A stretch of 64,000 nt of DNA from Pseudonocardia hierapolitana (GTDB lineage Bacteria > Actinomycetota > Actinomycetes > Mycobacteriales > Pseudonocardiaceae): assembly GCF_007994075.1 (NCBI RefSeq), contig NZ_VIWU01000001.1:7192001-7256000 (forward strand), given 5' to 3'. Numbering within the stretch: the first letter of the stretch is position 1; each line of letters begins with the position of its first letter. Of the stretch, positions 45,792 to 53,175 are shown one piece after another. Below the pieces are notes generated by a model, which worked only from the letters and a program-made list of their open reading frames with translations, made no database searches and was not told the origin of the DNA. Position numbers and translations under genes: made by a program.

Positions 45792-46624
45792 TCCTGGTGA
45801 CCGGGGCGACCGGGAACGTCGGACGGCACGTGCTTTTCCAGCTCCGCGCGGCGGGCGCGGCCGACGTCCGCGCCCTGGTGCGCTCCGGCGCCCCGCACCG
45901 GCCCGATGGCCTCGACGTCGCGACCGGGGGTCTCGACGATCCGGGCGGGCTGGACGCGGCGCTGGCCGGGGTGGAGACGGTCTTCCTGGTGTGGCCGTTC
46001 CTGACCACCGAGGTCGCGCCGGCCGTGCTGGAGGTGATCGGCCGGCGTGCCCGGCGCCTGGTCTACCTGTCGTCGGTCGGCGTGGGCGGACCCGAGGAGC
46101 GGGCGGACCCGATCTTCGCGCTGCACGCCGACGTGGAACGCCTGATCGAGGCGTGCGGCCTGCCGTGGACGGCGCTGCGGTCGGACACCCTCGCCAGCAA
46201 CGCGCTGGGCTGGGCCGAGCAGGTCCGCACCACCGGTGTGGTGCGGGGCCCGCTCACCGCGGCGACGGCGGTCGTCGACCCGCGCGACGTCGCCGCCGTC
46301 GCCGCCCGCGCGCTCACCGACGACGCCCACTCCGGCGCGACCCACCTGCTGACCGGGCCCCAGGTGATCAGCCGCACCGAGCAGGTCGAGGCGATCGGGG
46401 CGGCGATCGGCCGGGAGCTCCACTTCGAGGAGGTCCCTGCTCCGGACGCGCGAGCGCGGATGCTGGCCGACGGCCGCCCGCACGCGCTGGTGGACGCCCT
46501 GCTGTCAGCAGCGGAGAACCGCGCGGCCTCGACCCTGGTGACCTCGACCGTGGAGGACCTCACCGGGAAGCCGGCACGCAGCTTCCGGCAGTGGGCGCAC
46601 GATCACCGCGAGGCGTTCCGCTGA
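45788..46624 (+). CDS. NmrA-like NAD(P)-binding protein
   Basis: This 278-aa atypical short-chain dehydrogenase-type protein opens with ILVTGATGNVGRHVLFQL (residues 2-19) and contains LVYLSSVGVGG in the place of the SDR active-site strand. The usual catalytic Tyr-x3-Lys is not evident, as in other NmrA/TMR members that sense redox state or reduce small substrates. ATGA overlap with the oxidoreductase stop shows coupling. It is the epimerase-like partner of the ECF41 sigma set. Its 3' end overlaps the convergent aminotransferase by 22 bases. Confidence 0.85.
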   Translation: MILVTGATGNVGRHVLFQLRAAGAADVRALVRSGAPHRPDGLDVATGGLDDPGGLDAALAGVETVFLVWPFLTTEVAPAVLEVIGRRARRLVYLSSVGVGGPEERADPIFALHADVERLIEACGLPWTALRSDTLASNALGWAEQVRTTGVVRGPLTAATAVVDPRDVAAVAARALTDDAHSGATHLLTGPQVISRTEQVEAIGAAIGRELHFEEVPAPDARARMLADGRPHALVDALLSAAENRAASTLVTSTVEDLTGKPARSFRQWAHDHREAFR

Positions 46625-47778
46625 CCGTGCGTGCGCAGGAAGCGGTCGATGCGCACGAGCGCCTCCTCCAGGAGGGGCAGCGCGGTGGCGTACGAGCAGC
46701 GGATGTGGCCCTCACCGGAGGGTCCGAAGACGCTTCCGGGCACCACTGCCACGTGCTCGGCGTGCAGCAGGCGCTCGGCGAACGTCTCCGAGTCCATCCC
46801 GGACGAGCGGATCGAGGGGAACGCGTAGAACGCTCCGCCGGGCTCCGGGCAGTCGAGACCGGTCTCGCGCAGTCCCTTGACGAACACCCGCCTGCGCCGG
46901 TCGTAGTCGGCGACCATGGCGTCGACCTCGTCGTCCGGCGCCGAGAGCGCCTCCACGGCCGCGAGCTGCGAGATGTGCGGTGCGCACAGCATCGTGTACT
47001 GGTGCACCCGCACGGCCAGCTCAGCGACCGGCTCGGGAGCGCAGATCCAGCCGACCCGCCAGCCCGTCATGGCGTGGGACTTGGAGAACCCGCCCAGCAG
47101 CACCGTGCGCTCGCGGGCGCCCGGCAGCGTGCCGAGGCAGGTGTGGCCGCCGGTGTAGGTGAGCCGGTCGTAGATCTCGTCGGAGATCAGGTAGAGGTCG
47201 TGCTCCTCGGCGAGCCGCACGAGCGCTTCGAGCGCGGCCCGCGGCTGCACGGCGCCGGTCGGGTTGGCCGGTGAGCCGATGAGGATCGCCTTCGTGCGGG
47301 GCGTGATCGCGGCCTCGACGACGTCGGCGTCGACGGCGAACCCGTCCTCCCACCGCGTCGGCACCCGAACCGGGGTGCCGCCGGCGAAGGCGACGCACGG
47401 CTCGTAGGCCACGTAGCAGGGTTCCGGGACGATCACCTCGTCGCCCGGGTTGAGCAGCACCCGCAGCGCCAGGTCGAGACCCTCGGAGACACCGGTGGTG
47501 ATCAGGCACTCGCTGCCCGGGTCGTAGTCGGCGCCGTAGCGCTTCGCCAGGTCGGCACAGATCAGCTCGCGCAGCCGCGGGAGCCCGGCGTTGGAGGTGT
47601 AGGTGGTGTAGCCCTGCTCGAGGGCGTAGATCCCGGCCTCGCGCACCCGCCACGGCGTCACGAAGTCGGGTTCGCCCACACCGAGGGAGATCACGTCGTC
47701 CATCTCGGCGGCGATGTCGAAGAAGCGCCGGATGCCCGACGGCGGGCACGCGGCGATGACCGAGTTGAGCGGCTTCAC
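46603..47778 (-). CDS. pyridoxal-phosphate aminotransferase, class I/II (AspAT-like)
   Basis: This 391-aa fold-type I enzyme has SLGVGEPDFVTP near the substrate arm, GYTTYTSNAGLPRLRE, NPGDEVIVPEPCYVAYE, SPANPTGAV, and the PLP Lys in GGFSKSHAMTGWRVGW (about residue 233). The substrate Arg is in EGHIRCSYA. It is probably an amino-acid:2-oxoglutarate or pyruvate transaminase of the PatA type; specificity is not clear. The GTG at 47778 is preferred because the ATG at 47810 is out of frame. It is the last of three minus-strand genes with an Lrp regulator and another aminotransferase. Confidence 0.9.
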   Translation of the reverse strand: MKPLNSVIAACPPSGIRRFFDIAAEMDDVISLGVGEPDFVTPWRVREAGIYALEQGYTTYTSNAGLPRLRELICADLAKRYGADYDPGSECLITTGVSEGLDLALRVLLNPGDEVIVPEPCYVAYEPCVAFAGGTPVRVPTRWEDGFAVDADVVEAAITPRTKAILIGSPANPTGAVQPRAALEALVRLAEEHDLYLISDEIYDRLTYTGGHTCLGTLPGARERTVLLGGFSKSHAMTGWRVGWICAPEPVAELAVRVHQYTMLCAPHISQLAAVEALSAPDDEVDAMVADYDRRRRVFVKGLRETGLDCPEPGGAFYAFPSIRSSGMDSETFAERLLHAEHVAVVPGSVFGPSGEGHIRCSYATALPLLEEALVRIDRFLRTHGQRNASR

Positions 47779-47806
47779 CGCGTCGACCCCGTGGCGTGCG
47801 TCGGCC

Positions 47807-48298
47807 TCATGGCGTCACCGGCAGCCGGTGGTCGGCCTCCTGTGCCGTGAACGCATCGCCGTCGCGCTTGTAGGTCTTCAGCACGAAGTGCGTGGCCGTG
47901 GACTGCACGCGGTCGATGGTCGACAGCTTCTGGGCGACGAAGTCCGAGACGGCGCGGATCGTGCGGGCGATCACCGTGCAGCGCAGGTCGTGCGTGCCGG
48001 ACACGAGGTAGACGCTGCGGACCTCGTCGAACCGCGCGATGCGCGCTGCCACGTCGTCGAAGCCGACGCCACGGGCCGGCGCGAGCGAGACGTCGATGAA
48101 CGCGGTGACCGTCTCGCTGGTCGGGTCCTCGTCGACGGCGTCCCAGTCGATCACGGCCTTGTACCGCCGGATCGCCCCGGATGCCTCCCAGGTCGCGATC
48201 GCCTCGCTCACCTCGGCGACCGGCAGGCCGGTCATCGTCGCGATCGTGTCGTGGGAGAGCTGGGCGTCGCGTTCCAGCAGTTCCAGGATCTGGCGCAC
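47807..48298 (-). CDS. Lrp/AsnC family transcriptional regulator
   Basis: This 163-aa protein has an N-terminal helix-turn-helix (LERDAQLSHDTIATMTGLPVAEVSEAIATWEASGAIRRYK, residues about 8-47) and a C-terminal RAM amino-acid-sensing domain (VTAFIDVSLAPARGVGFDDVAARIARFDEVRSVYLVSGTHDLRCTV). It stands between two aminotransferases on the same strand and probably tunes them in response to an amino acid. The GTG at 48298 is 7 bases after a TAGGGT -10, another leaderless start. The residue before it in this frame is not a start codon, so GTG 48298 is well fixed. Confidence 0.9.
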   Translation of the reverse strand: MRQILELLERDAQLSHDTIATMTGLPVAEVSEAIATWEASGAIRRYKAVIDWDAVDEDPTSETVTAFIDVSLAPARGVGFDDVAARIARFDEVRSVYLVSGTHDLRCTVIARTIRAVSDFVAQKLSTIDRVQSTATHFVLKTYKRDGDAFTAQEADHRLPVTP

Positions 48299-48305
48299 GC
48301 GGGAG

Positions 48306-48311
48306 ACCCTA
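48306..48311 (-). promoter_or_regulatory. -10 box TAGGGT of a leaderless start
   Basis: On the minus strand TAGGGT lies 7 bases before the GTG of the Lrp gene. It overlaps the stop codon of the upstream aminotransferase. Confidence 0.6.
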
Positions 48312-49487
48312 CGTCCCTCCGGCGCGCCAGGCGGCGCCGAGCCGCTCCACGGCCGTGTGGAGCTCGCCGGGCGGGTTGGACGCGAAGCAGAGCCGCGCAG
48401 CCGCCGACAGGTCCTGCCCGACGGCGAACGCCGTGCCGGGCACGAACCCGACCCCGTGCTCGAGCGCCCGTGGCAGCAGGTCGGCAGGGCGGGTGCCGTC
48501 GCTGAACTCCAGCCAGCAGAACATCCCGCCCTTCGGGACGGACCCGGTCGCCGCGTCGCCGAAGACCGTCGCGAGGGCGCCGGTGAGGGCGGTCGCCCGC
48601 TCGCGCAGGGCCGTGCGGAGCTGGTCCAGGTGCGCGGCGAACCAGGCGTCGTCGGCCAGCAGCTCGGCCGTGACGAGCTGGGTGAGGCTGGACGTGCACA
48701 GGTCGGTGGACTGCTTGAGCCGCTCGACGGCGGCGCAGAGCGGCGCGGGCCCGGCGAGCCAGCCGACCCGTAGCGCGGGGGCGAGCACCTTCGACGCGCT
48801 GCCCAGGCGCACCACCCGGTCGCCGTGCGCGGCCACCGGTGCCGGTGGCGACCCGTCGAACGCGAGCATCCCGTACGGGTCGTCCTCGACCACGAGGAAG
48901 CCGTACCGCTCGGCGAGCTCCGCGAGGAGCGCCCGGCGTGGTGCGCTGAGGGTGGCGCCGCGCGGGTTGTGGAAGTTCGACACGGTGTGCACCAGCCGGG
49001 GGCGCAGGCCGCGCGCGAGCCGGTCGGCGAGCACGTCGACGGCCATCCCGTCGGCATCCACCGGCACCGGGTTCAGCTGCGCGCCCGCGGCCTGGAACAC
49101 CTGCAGCGCTCCGACGTAGACGGGGTCCTCGACCACGACCGGGTCGCCCGGGTCGAGCAGCGCCCGCGCGACGAGGTCGAGGGCCTGCTGCGAGCCGCTG
49201 GTCACGACCACGCAGGCGGGGTCGACGGCGCGCCCGAGCCGCCGGGACTCGTGCTGCGCGAGGACCTCCCGCAGCGACCGCAGCCCCGCGGTCTCGCCGT
49301 ACTGCACGGCGGCCGGCTCGGTGACGGCGGCTGCGAGTGCCGCCGCGATCCGTTCGCGCGGGAGCAGCTCGTTGCCGGGAAGCCCGCCGGCGAGGGAGAT
49401 CACCTCGGGGCGGGCGGTCAGCGCGAGGAGGTCGCGGATGGCAGAGCCGCGCACGTCGCGCAGCCGGGTGGAGAGGGTGATGGACAT
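48309..49487 (-). CDS. PLP-dependent aminotransferase (LysN/2-aminoadipate-type)
   Basis: This 392-aa fold-type I transaminase has VISLAGGLPGNELLP near the start, VVVTSGSQQALDLVARALL, NFHNPRGATLS, VVEDDPYGML, and the PLP Lys in RLGSASKVLAPALRVGW (about residue 235). The substrate Arg is near LCFASNPPG, and KGGMFCWLEF is typical of the MocR-like and LysN/2-aminoadipate group. It lacks the GntR domain of MocR. AAGGTG before the ATG acts as ribosome-binding site. It is the first of three collinear genes with Lrp and a second transaminase. Likely substrates are branched or aromatic amino acids or 2-aminoadipate. Confidence 0.9.
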   Translation of the reverse strand: MSITLSTRLRDVRGSAIRDLLALTARPEVISLAGGLPGNELLPRERIAAALAAAVTEPAAVQYGETAGLRSLREVLAQHESRRLGRAVDPACVVVTSGSQQALDLVARALLDPGDPVVVEDPVYVGALQVFQAAGAQLNPVPVDADGMAVDVLADRLARGLRPRLVHTVSNFHNPRGATLSAPRRALLAELAERYGFLVVEDDPYGMLAFDGSPPAPVAAHGDRVVRLGSASKVLAPALRVGWLAGPAPLCAAVERLKQSTDLCTSSLTQLVTAELLADDAWFAAHLDQLRTALRERATALTGALATVFGDAATGSVPKGGMFCWLEFSDGTRPADLLPRALEHGVGFVPGTAFAVGQDLSAAARLCFASNPPGELHTAVERLGAAWRAGGT

Positions 49488-49636
49488 GCGTTTCACCTTC
49501 GATGTCGATCCAGGAGGGCGGTTCGTCCTGGGTCGACAGGGCGAGCGGGGTGGCGGGCCGGGTGGCGCCCGCGTCCCTCGAGGATGCCGGATCGATCCTG
49601 GAATGCGGAAATGTGATCTCAGTCCGTGAGATGCTC

Positions 49637-49642
49637 TAGGGT
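49637..49642 (+). promoter_or_regulatory. -10 box TAGGGT of a leaderless start
   Basis: TAGGGT lies 7 bases before the ATG of the TmrB-like gene. No ribosome-binding site is visible. Confidence 0.6.
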
Positions 49643-49649
49643 CTGCCGG

Positions 49650-50252
49650 ATGCTGGTGTGGATCAACGGGCCGTTCGGCGGCGGGAAGACCCAGACCGCG
49701 TACGAGCTGCACCGGCGGATGCCGGGCAGTGTCGTGTGCGACCCGGAGCACGTCGGCTTCGGCCTGCACCGGATGACCCCGCGCGCGCTGCGCGGCGACT
49801 TCCAGGACCTCGCGGCGTGGCGCGAGGGCGTGCGGGAGGTCCTCGACATGGTGCTCCGCAAGCACGAGGGCCCGGTGATCGCGCCGATGACGCTGGTGCA
49901 CGCCGGCTACTTCGACGAGGTGGTCGGGCGGCTTCGCGACGACGGGCACGAGGTGCGGCACTTCGCGCTCCTGGCGGAGCGGGCCACGGTACTGCGGCGG
50001 CTGCGCGAGCGGGGGTGGGGGCTCGGCGTGAAGTGGGACAGCTTCGCCGTGGCCAAGCTCGACGAGTGCCTGGATCGCCTGCAGGCCCCTGAGTTCGCCG
50101 AGCACATCCGCACCGACGACCTGCCCGTCCCCGACGTCGCGACCCACATCGCACGTTCGGCGGGCCTGTCGATCGCGCCGAACCTCGACGGCCCGGTACG
50201 CCGCCGGGTGCGCCGCTACGCAGTCAGCCTGCGACACGTCCGCTTCGGCTGA
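49650..50252 (+). CDS. TmrB-like P-loop ATP-binding protein
   Basis: This 200-aa protein opens with LVWINGPFGGGKTQTAYELHRR, a Walker A box at residues 7-14. It then shows VCDPEHVGFGL, a DFQDLAAWREGVREVLDMVL segment, and APMTLVHAGYFDEVVGRLRDDGHEVRHFAL. These match TmrB of Bacillus subtilis, an ATP-binding tunicamycin-resistance protein, across most of its length. Tunicamycin-type antibiotics target the UDP-HexNAc step of cell-wall or glycolipid synthesis, so this may protect against a nucleoside antibiotic. That function is inferred from similarity I judged by eye. It runs convergently to the LLM flavin gene. Confidence 0.8.
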   Translation: MLVWINGPFGGGKTQTAYELHRRMPGSVVCDPEHVGFGLHRMTPRALRGDFQDLAAWREGVREVLDMVLRKHEGPVIAPMTLVHAGYFDEVVGRLRDDGHEVRHFALLAERATVLRRLRERGWGLGVKWDSFAVAKLDECLDRLQAPEFAEHIRTDDLPVPDVATHIARSAGLSIAPNLDGPVRRRVRRYAVSLRHVRFG

Positions 50253-50373
50253 CGCGAGCCCACTCGCCCTCGCCGGGCCGCCCGGACTGATGATCGATCC
50301 GATCAATGACGCGCTTCCCGTCGCGATCAGCGAGAAGTACCTGGGGGTGCGCAGCGGCGCCGTGGTGTGCTGA

Positions 50374-51330
50374 TCACATGTGTGAGGCCCGGGTGGGCGC
50401 GGTCGATCTGGCCGGACACGGACCCGCGGTCGGCAACCGGGACCGCAGGTCCTCGAGTGCGGAGAGGGTGGCCTCGACGGTGGCGTCGACCTGCAGCACG
50501 AGCTGCCCGACGCCCAGGTCCGCGACCCGCGCTGCGTCCTCCGCCCACTGCACGACCGTTCCGCGGAACAGCGGGCGGTCCCGTCCGGCGGCGGGGTCCA
50601 GGACGGCGTCGCCGCGCAGCACGACGGGCAGGGTCGCCGGATCGCGGCCCGCCTCGGCAGCCGCCGACCGGAACAGCGCGATGTCGGCGGCGAGTTGGTC
50701 GGCGTCGGTGCGGTAGGGGTGCAGCCCGTCGGCGATGCGCGCCGCTCGCCGGATCCCGGCCGCGGCCGCGTAGCCGAGCAGCACCGGGATCGCGGCCCGC
50801 CCGAACGGCTTCGGCCCCACGTCCGACGGCGGCACCGGGTACCTGTCGCACGTGACCTCGACCGGGTCCGGTCCCCATGCGGAGCGCAGCGCCGCGAGGT
50901 GCGCGTCGAGCCGGTGACCGTTGGCGGGGGAGCGGCCCGCGGCGGCGAACTCCTCGCGCATCCACCCCGCGGCGAGGCCGGCGACGACCCGGCCCCGGGA
51001 GAGCTGGTCGACCGTGGCGAGCCGGCGGGCGAGCAGCACCGGCGGTTGCAGCAGCGCCTGTACCGCGCTCGTGCCCAGCCGCAGCCGGGTGGTGAGCGCG
51101 GCGAGGTGCGCCAGCACGTCGATCGGGTCGAACACGCACGCGTAGCCGTCCGCGGGCATCTCGACGGGCACCGGCACCCCGGGCATCTCGACCGGGTGCC
51201 GCGGGCGCAGCCAGCGGTCCATCACCCACACCGAATCCAGCCCGGCCGCCTCCGCGCCCGTGGCCAGCCGGACCAGGTCCTCCGTCAGCACCGTCGCGCC
51301 GCCGTTGGGCAGCGCCACTCCGAGTTCCAT
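50374..51330 (-). CDS. LLM-class (F420/FMN) flavin-dependent oxidoreductase
   Basis: This 318-aa TIM-barrel luciferase-like enzyme starts with ELGVALPNGGATVLTEDLVRLATGAEAAGLDSVWVMDR. It contains LAALTTRLRLGTSAVQALLQPPVLLARRLATVDQLSRGRVVAGLAAGW, the classic cofactor-binding barrel stretch, and the later VGPKPFGRAAIPVLLGY. The ATG at 51330 gives a full N-terminal strand. Many such actinobacterial proteins use F420 and act on small ketones, aromatics or alcohols; this one cannot be assigned further. A degenerate monooxygenase remnant lies just upstream. Confidence 0.85.
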   Translation of the reverse strand: MELGVALPNGGATVLTEDLVRLATGAEAAGLDSVWVMDRWLRPRHPVEMPGVPVPVEMPADGYACVFDPIDVLAHLAALTTRLRLGTSAVQALLQPPVLLARRLATVDQLSRGRVVAGLAAGWMREEFAAAGRSPANGHRLDAHLAALRSAWGPDPVEVTCDRYPVPPSDVGPKPFGRAAIPVLLGYAAAAGIRRAARIADGLHPYRTDADQLAADIALFRSAAAEAGRDPATLPVVLRGDAVLDPAAGRDRPLFRGTVVQWAEDAARVADLGVGQLVLQVDATVEATLSALEDLRSRLPTAGPCPARSTAPTRASHM

Positions 51331-51490
51331 GCCCTGACGACGAACGAGCCGGCCCGGGATCGACCGGTCAGCGCCGCGTGAGCGCGAGGAAGTCGACCCG
51401 AGTGCGCGATCCGGTACCTCACGGGCCCGAGCACCTGGACCTGCGTTTCCACCCCTGATGGAGAACCGACCCCTCCGGCAGATGCACGGT

Positions 51491-51655
51491 GCCGAACCAC
51501 CCGTCGAGTGCCCCGGGCAGGCCGGTCGGGTCGGCACCCGCCCAGGCGACGTAGCCGTCCGGCCGGACCAGCACGGCGGCCGGCGCGCCGTGGGACGCGC
51601 GGTGCGCGGTGACCAGGTGCCTCGCGTGATCATCCGCGAGAAGTACCGCAGCCGC
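51491..51655 (-). pseudogene. remnant of a FAD-dependent aromatic monooxygenase C-terminus
   Basis: On the minus strand, the peptide HLVTAHRASHGAPAAVLVRPDGYVAWAG followed by ADPTGLPGALDGWFG matches the C-terminal end of PheA/TfdB-type FAD hydroxylases. Nothing before it in this frame corresponds to the rest of such an enzyme of about 500 residues, so only a fragment survives. The reading frame continues upstream into the left inverted repeat, which suggests that the repeat replaced or deleted the rest. Confidence 0.55.
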
Positions 51656-51700
51656 GAGGCGGGCCAGGACGTGAGCCGTGTCGCGGCCCCGCCGCCCGTT

Positions 51701-51846
51701 GATCCACCTGGGCAGCACCCACTGGTCGCTGCGACGGCAGTGGCGTGCTGATCGCGCCGATCAGAGCGGGTTGATCGCCGCGGCCCGTACGTCAGCGCGG
51801 ATGCGGCAGCGATGAGGTACTGCTCGCGGCGATCAAGACGGCGGTA
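51701..51846 (-). repeat. diverged inverted repeat, left copy
   Basis: The reverse complement of this segment aligns without gaps to 52814-52959 over 146 bases, with roughly three quarters of positions identical by my hand alignment. Conserved blocks include TACCGCCGT, CAGTACCTCA, CGCGGCGATCA and CAGCGAC. The Uma2 gene lies between the copies. Confidence 0.75.
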
Positions 51847-52099
51847 CGGGCGCCACCCGGTCCCTCACGCTCGGGCATCGGCCGGTCCGTGGAGACCGTG
51901 CCACGCTCCAGCCGCCCAGACCCCGGACTCCTGGGAAGGGCCGGTGGCGGGGACGGGACCACAGCCGGCTGCGTGGCGCCCGGCCGCAGCAGCCTCGTCG
52001 GTGAACGGGCGAGCCCCCAGGTCGGGCACGGCCGTCCGCATAACCCCGGGGGTCGGTAGCCACCTGGTTCGGATCGCGTCGCTGACCGGAACAGTGTCG

Positions 52100-52657
52100 T
52101 CAGCGCCGGGTGAGTGCGGGGAGGTCGATCGAGACCGGGTGACCGCTGACGTCGAGGGCAGCCGCGCCGGTGTGCTCGCCGGACAGCTCGTAGTTGCCGT
52201 CCACCAGGACGTAGGCGAGCAGGCTGGTGGGGTCGTCGAGGTCGACGATCCAATACTGCGGGATCCCGGCCTCCGCGTACTCGGAGAACTTGAGGACCCG
52301 GTCCACCCGGCGGGTGCCGGTGGAGAGGATCTCGACGGCGAGGAGCACGTCGGCGGCCGGATATCGAGGGGGATTGGTCTCGAACAACGCGGTGAGGGTG
52401 ACGAGCACGTCGGGTGCCCGGATCGTGAGCGGGGCGAGCGTGATCAGCACCTCGACGTCGAGCAGACCAGTGAGGTGGTCCGGGAGCTGATCGTCGAGGA
52501 GCGTGCCGAGCCGCATCCCTGCCTTCTGGTGCCAAGACAGGGGTCTGGGCGACATCACGAGCATCCCTTCCGCGACCTCGAGCTTGTTCACCGAGTCCTC
52601 GGGCAGCGCCTCCCACTCCTCGAGGGTGATCGGGTGGTTCGGCCACGAGAGGGTCAT
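52100..52657 (-). CDS. Uma2 family (DUF820) restriction-endonuclease-fold protein
   Basis: This 185-aa protein has the PD-(D/E)XK nuclease core typical of Uma2: APDVLVTLTALFE, then LLAVEILSTGTRRVDRVLKFSEYAEAGIPQYWIVDLDDP. The catalytic Asp (PDV), Glu (VEILS) and Lys (VLKFSEY) are all in place. The family is widespread and often multi-copy in cyanobacteria and actinobacteria, with no settled role; some links to mobile DNA are suspected. AAGGAG lies 7-12 bases before the ATG at 52657. The gene stands alone between the two copies of an inverted repeat, unlike the operons around it. Confidence 0.88.
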   Translation of the reverse strand: MTLSWPNHPITLEEWEALPEDSVNKLEVAEGMLVMSPRPLSWHQKAGMRLGTLLDDQLPDHLTGLLDVEVLITLAPLTIRAPDVLVTLTALFETNPPRYPAADVLLAVEILSTGTRRVDRVLKFSEYAEAGIPQYWIVDLDDPTSLLAYVLVDGNYELSGEHTGAAALDVSGHPVSIDLPALTRR

Positions 52658-52813
52658 CGCCGTCTCCTTCCACGGGCAGCGCCATGCTCCCACGGGCGCC
52701 TGACAGGAAGCGGCGGCGCGCGTGTCGGTCGAGCCGATGATCGGCGGAAGTGGCGCCAGGGCGTCAGAACCAGGCTGTTGCCCAACCACGACGTAGTGGC
52801 TCGTCGCTTGTCC

Positions 52814-52959
52814 TACCGCCGTGGTGATCGATCCGACCAGTACCTCACCGCTGCGACGTCCGCACCGACGCGCTGCTCGCGGCGATCACGCGCGTGTGAT
52901 CGGTCGGAGCGGCACGCCGCTGCGGCCGCAGCGACGGTCGGGTGCGGCTCAGATGGATC
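52814..52959 (+). repeat. diverged inverted repeat, right copy
   Basis: Aligns in reverse complement to 51701-51846 (about 74 percent identical by hand count, no gaps). The best conserved block at the far end reads GGGTGC, then CAG and TGGATC in the same spacing in both copies. The copies face each other across 967 bases containing the Uma2 gene. Confidence 0.75.
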
Positions 52960-53041
52960 GCAGGCCGGTCGGGATGCGGCACGTCGCAGGGAGTGCGGCT
53001 GGCCCGGCCCGACCGACGTCGAGGTGCTCGGAGGCCGTGAT

Positions 53042-53085
53042 CAAGGGCAGATGGTCGGAGATCGACTGACGACCATTTGCCCTTG
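53042..53085. repeat. hairpin repeat, copy B
   Basis: Left arm CAAGGGCAGATGGTC (53042-53056) and right arm GACCATTTGCCCTTG (53071-53085) pair at 14 of 15 positions, with a G-U in RNA at the fifteenth, around a 14-base loop. Arms and the loop core AGATCGAC are shared with copy A at 27272-27321, 25 kb away. There is no T-run, so an intrinsic terminator is unlikely. Confidence 0.82.
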
Positions 53086-53175
53086 GTCGGCGGCTCCCGG
53101 GCAATGCTCCGCCAGACATCCGGCAACAGGCTCGAACTGTCGCCATCGCACCACTTGTGGTGATCATCAACGGCC

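Larger units (their letters stand above)
51331..52099. other. 769-base region without an intact gene
   Basis: This stretch between the luciferase-like gene and the Uma2 gene holds a decayed FAD-monooxygenase end and the left copy of an inverted repeat. I see no intact gene. Long frames here lack recognisable protein features. Confidence 0.6.
52658..53175. other. 518-base intergenic region with repeats
   Basis: Between the Uma2 start and the MFS stop there is no supported gene. The region holds the right copy of the inverted repeat and a second copy of the hairpin repeat also found at 27.3 kb. Confidence 0.65.

Noticed and set aside
47778..47810. ATG at 47810 as the start of the first aminotransferase
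   Set aside because: It is out of frame and closes after 11 codons; GTG at 47778 is in frame with the conserved N-terminus.
50289..50375. Possible third, shorter relative of the Uma2-flanking repeat (TGATCGATCCGA and a GATCAGCAC-like block)
   Set aside because: The blocks are short, are found in different orientations, and do not align end to end with the two good copies.
53042..53085. Intrinsic terminator for the MFS gene or the region
   Set aside because: The stem is good but there is no following T-run on either strand, and a near copy with the same loop core occurs elsewhere, so a repeat is the better call.
51331..53175. A defence or restriction-modification island around the Uma2 nuclease
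   Set aside because: No methyltransferase, toxin, helicase or other defence partner lies beside it; the Uma2 gene stands alone.
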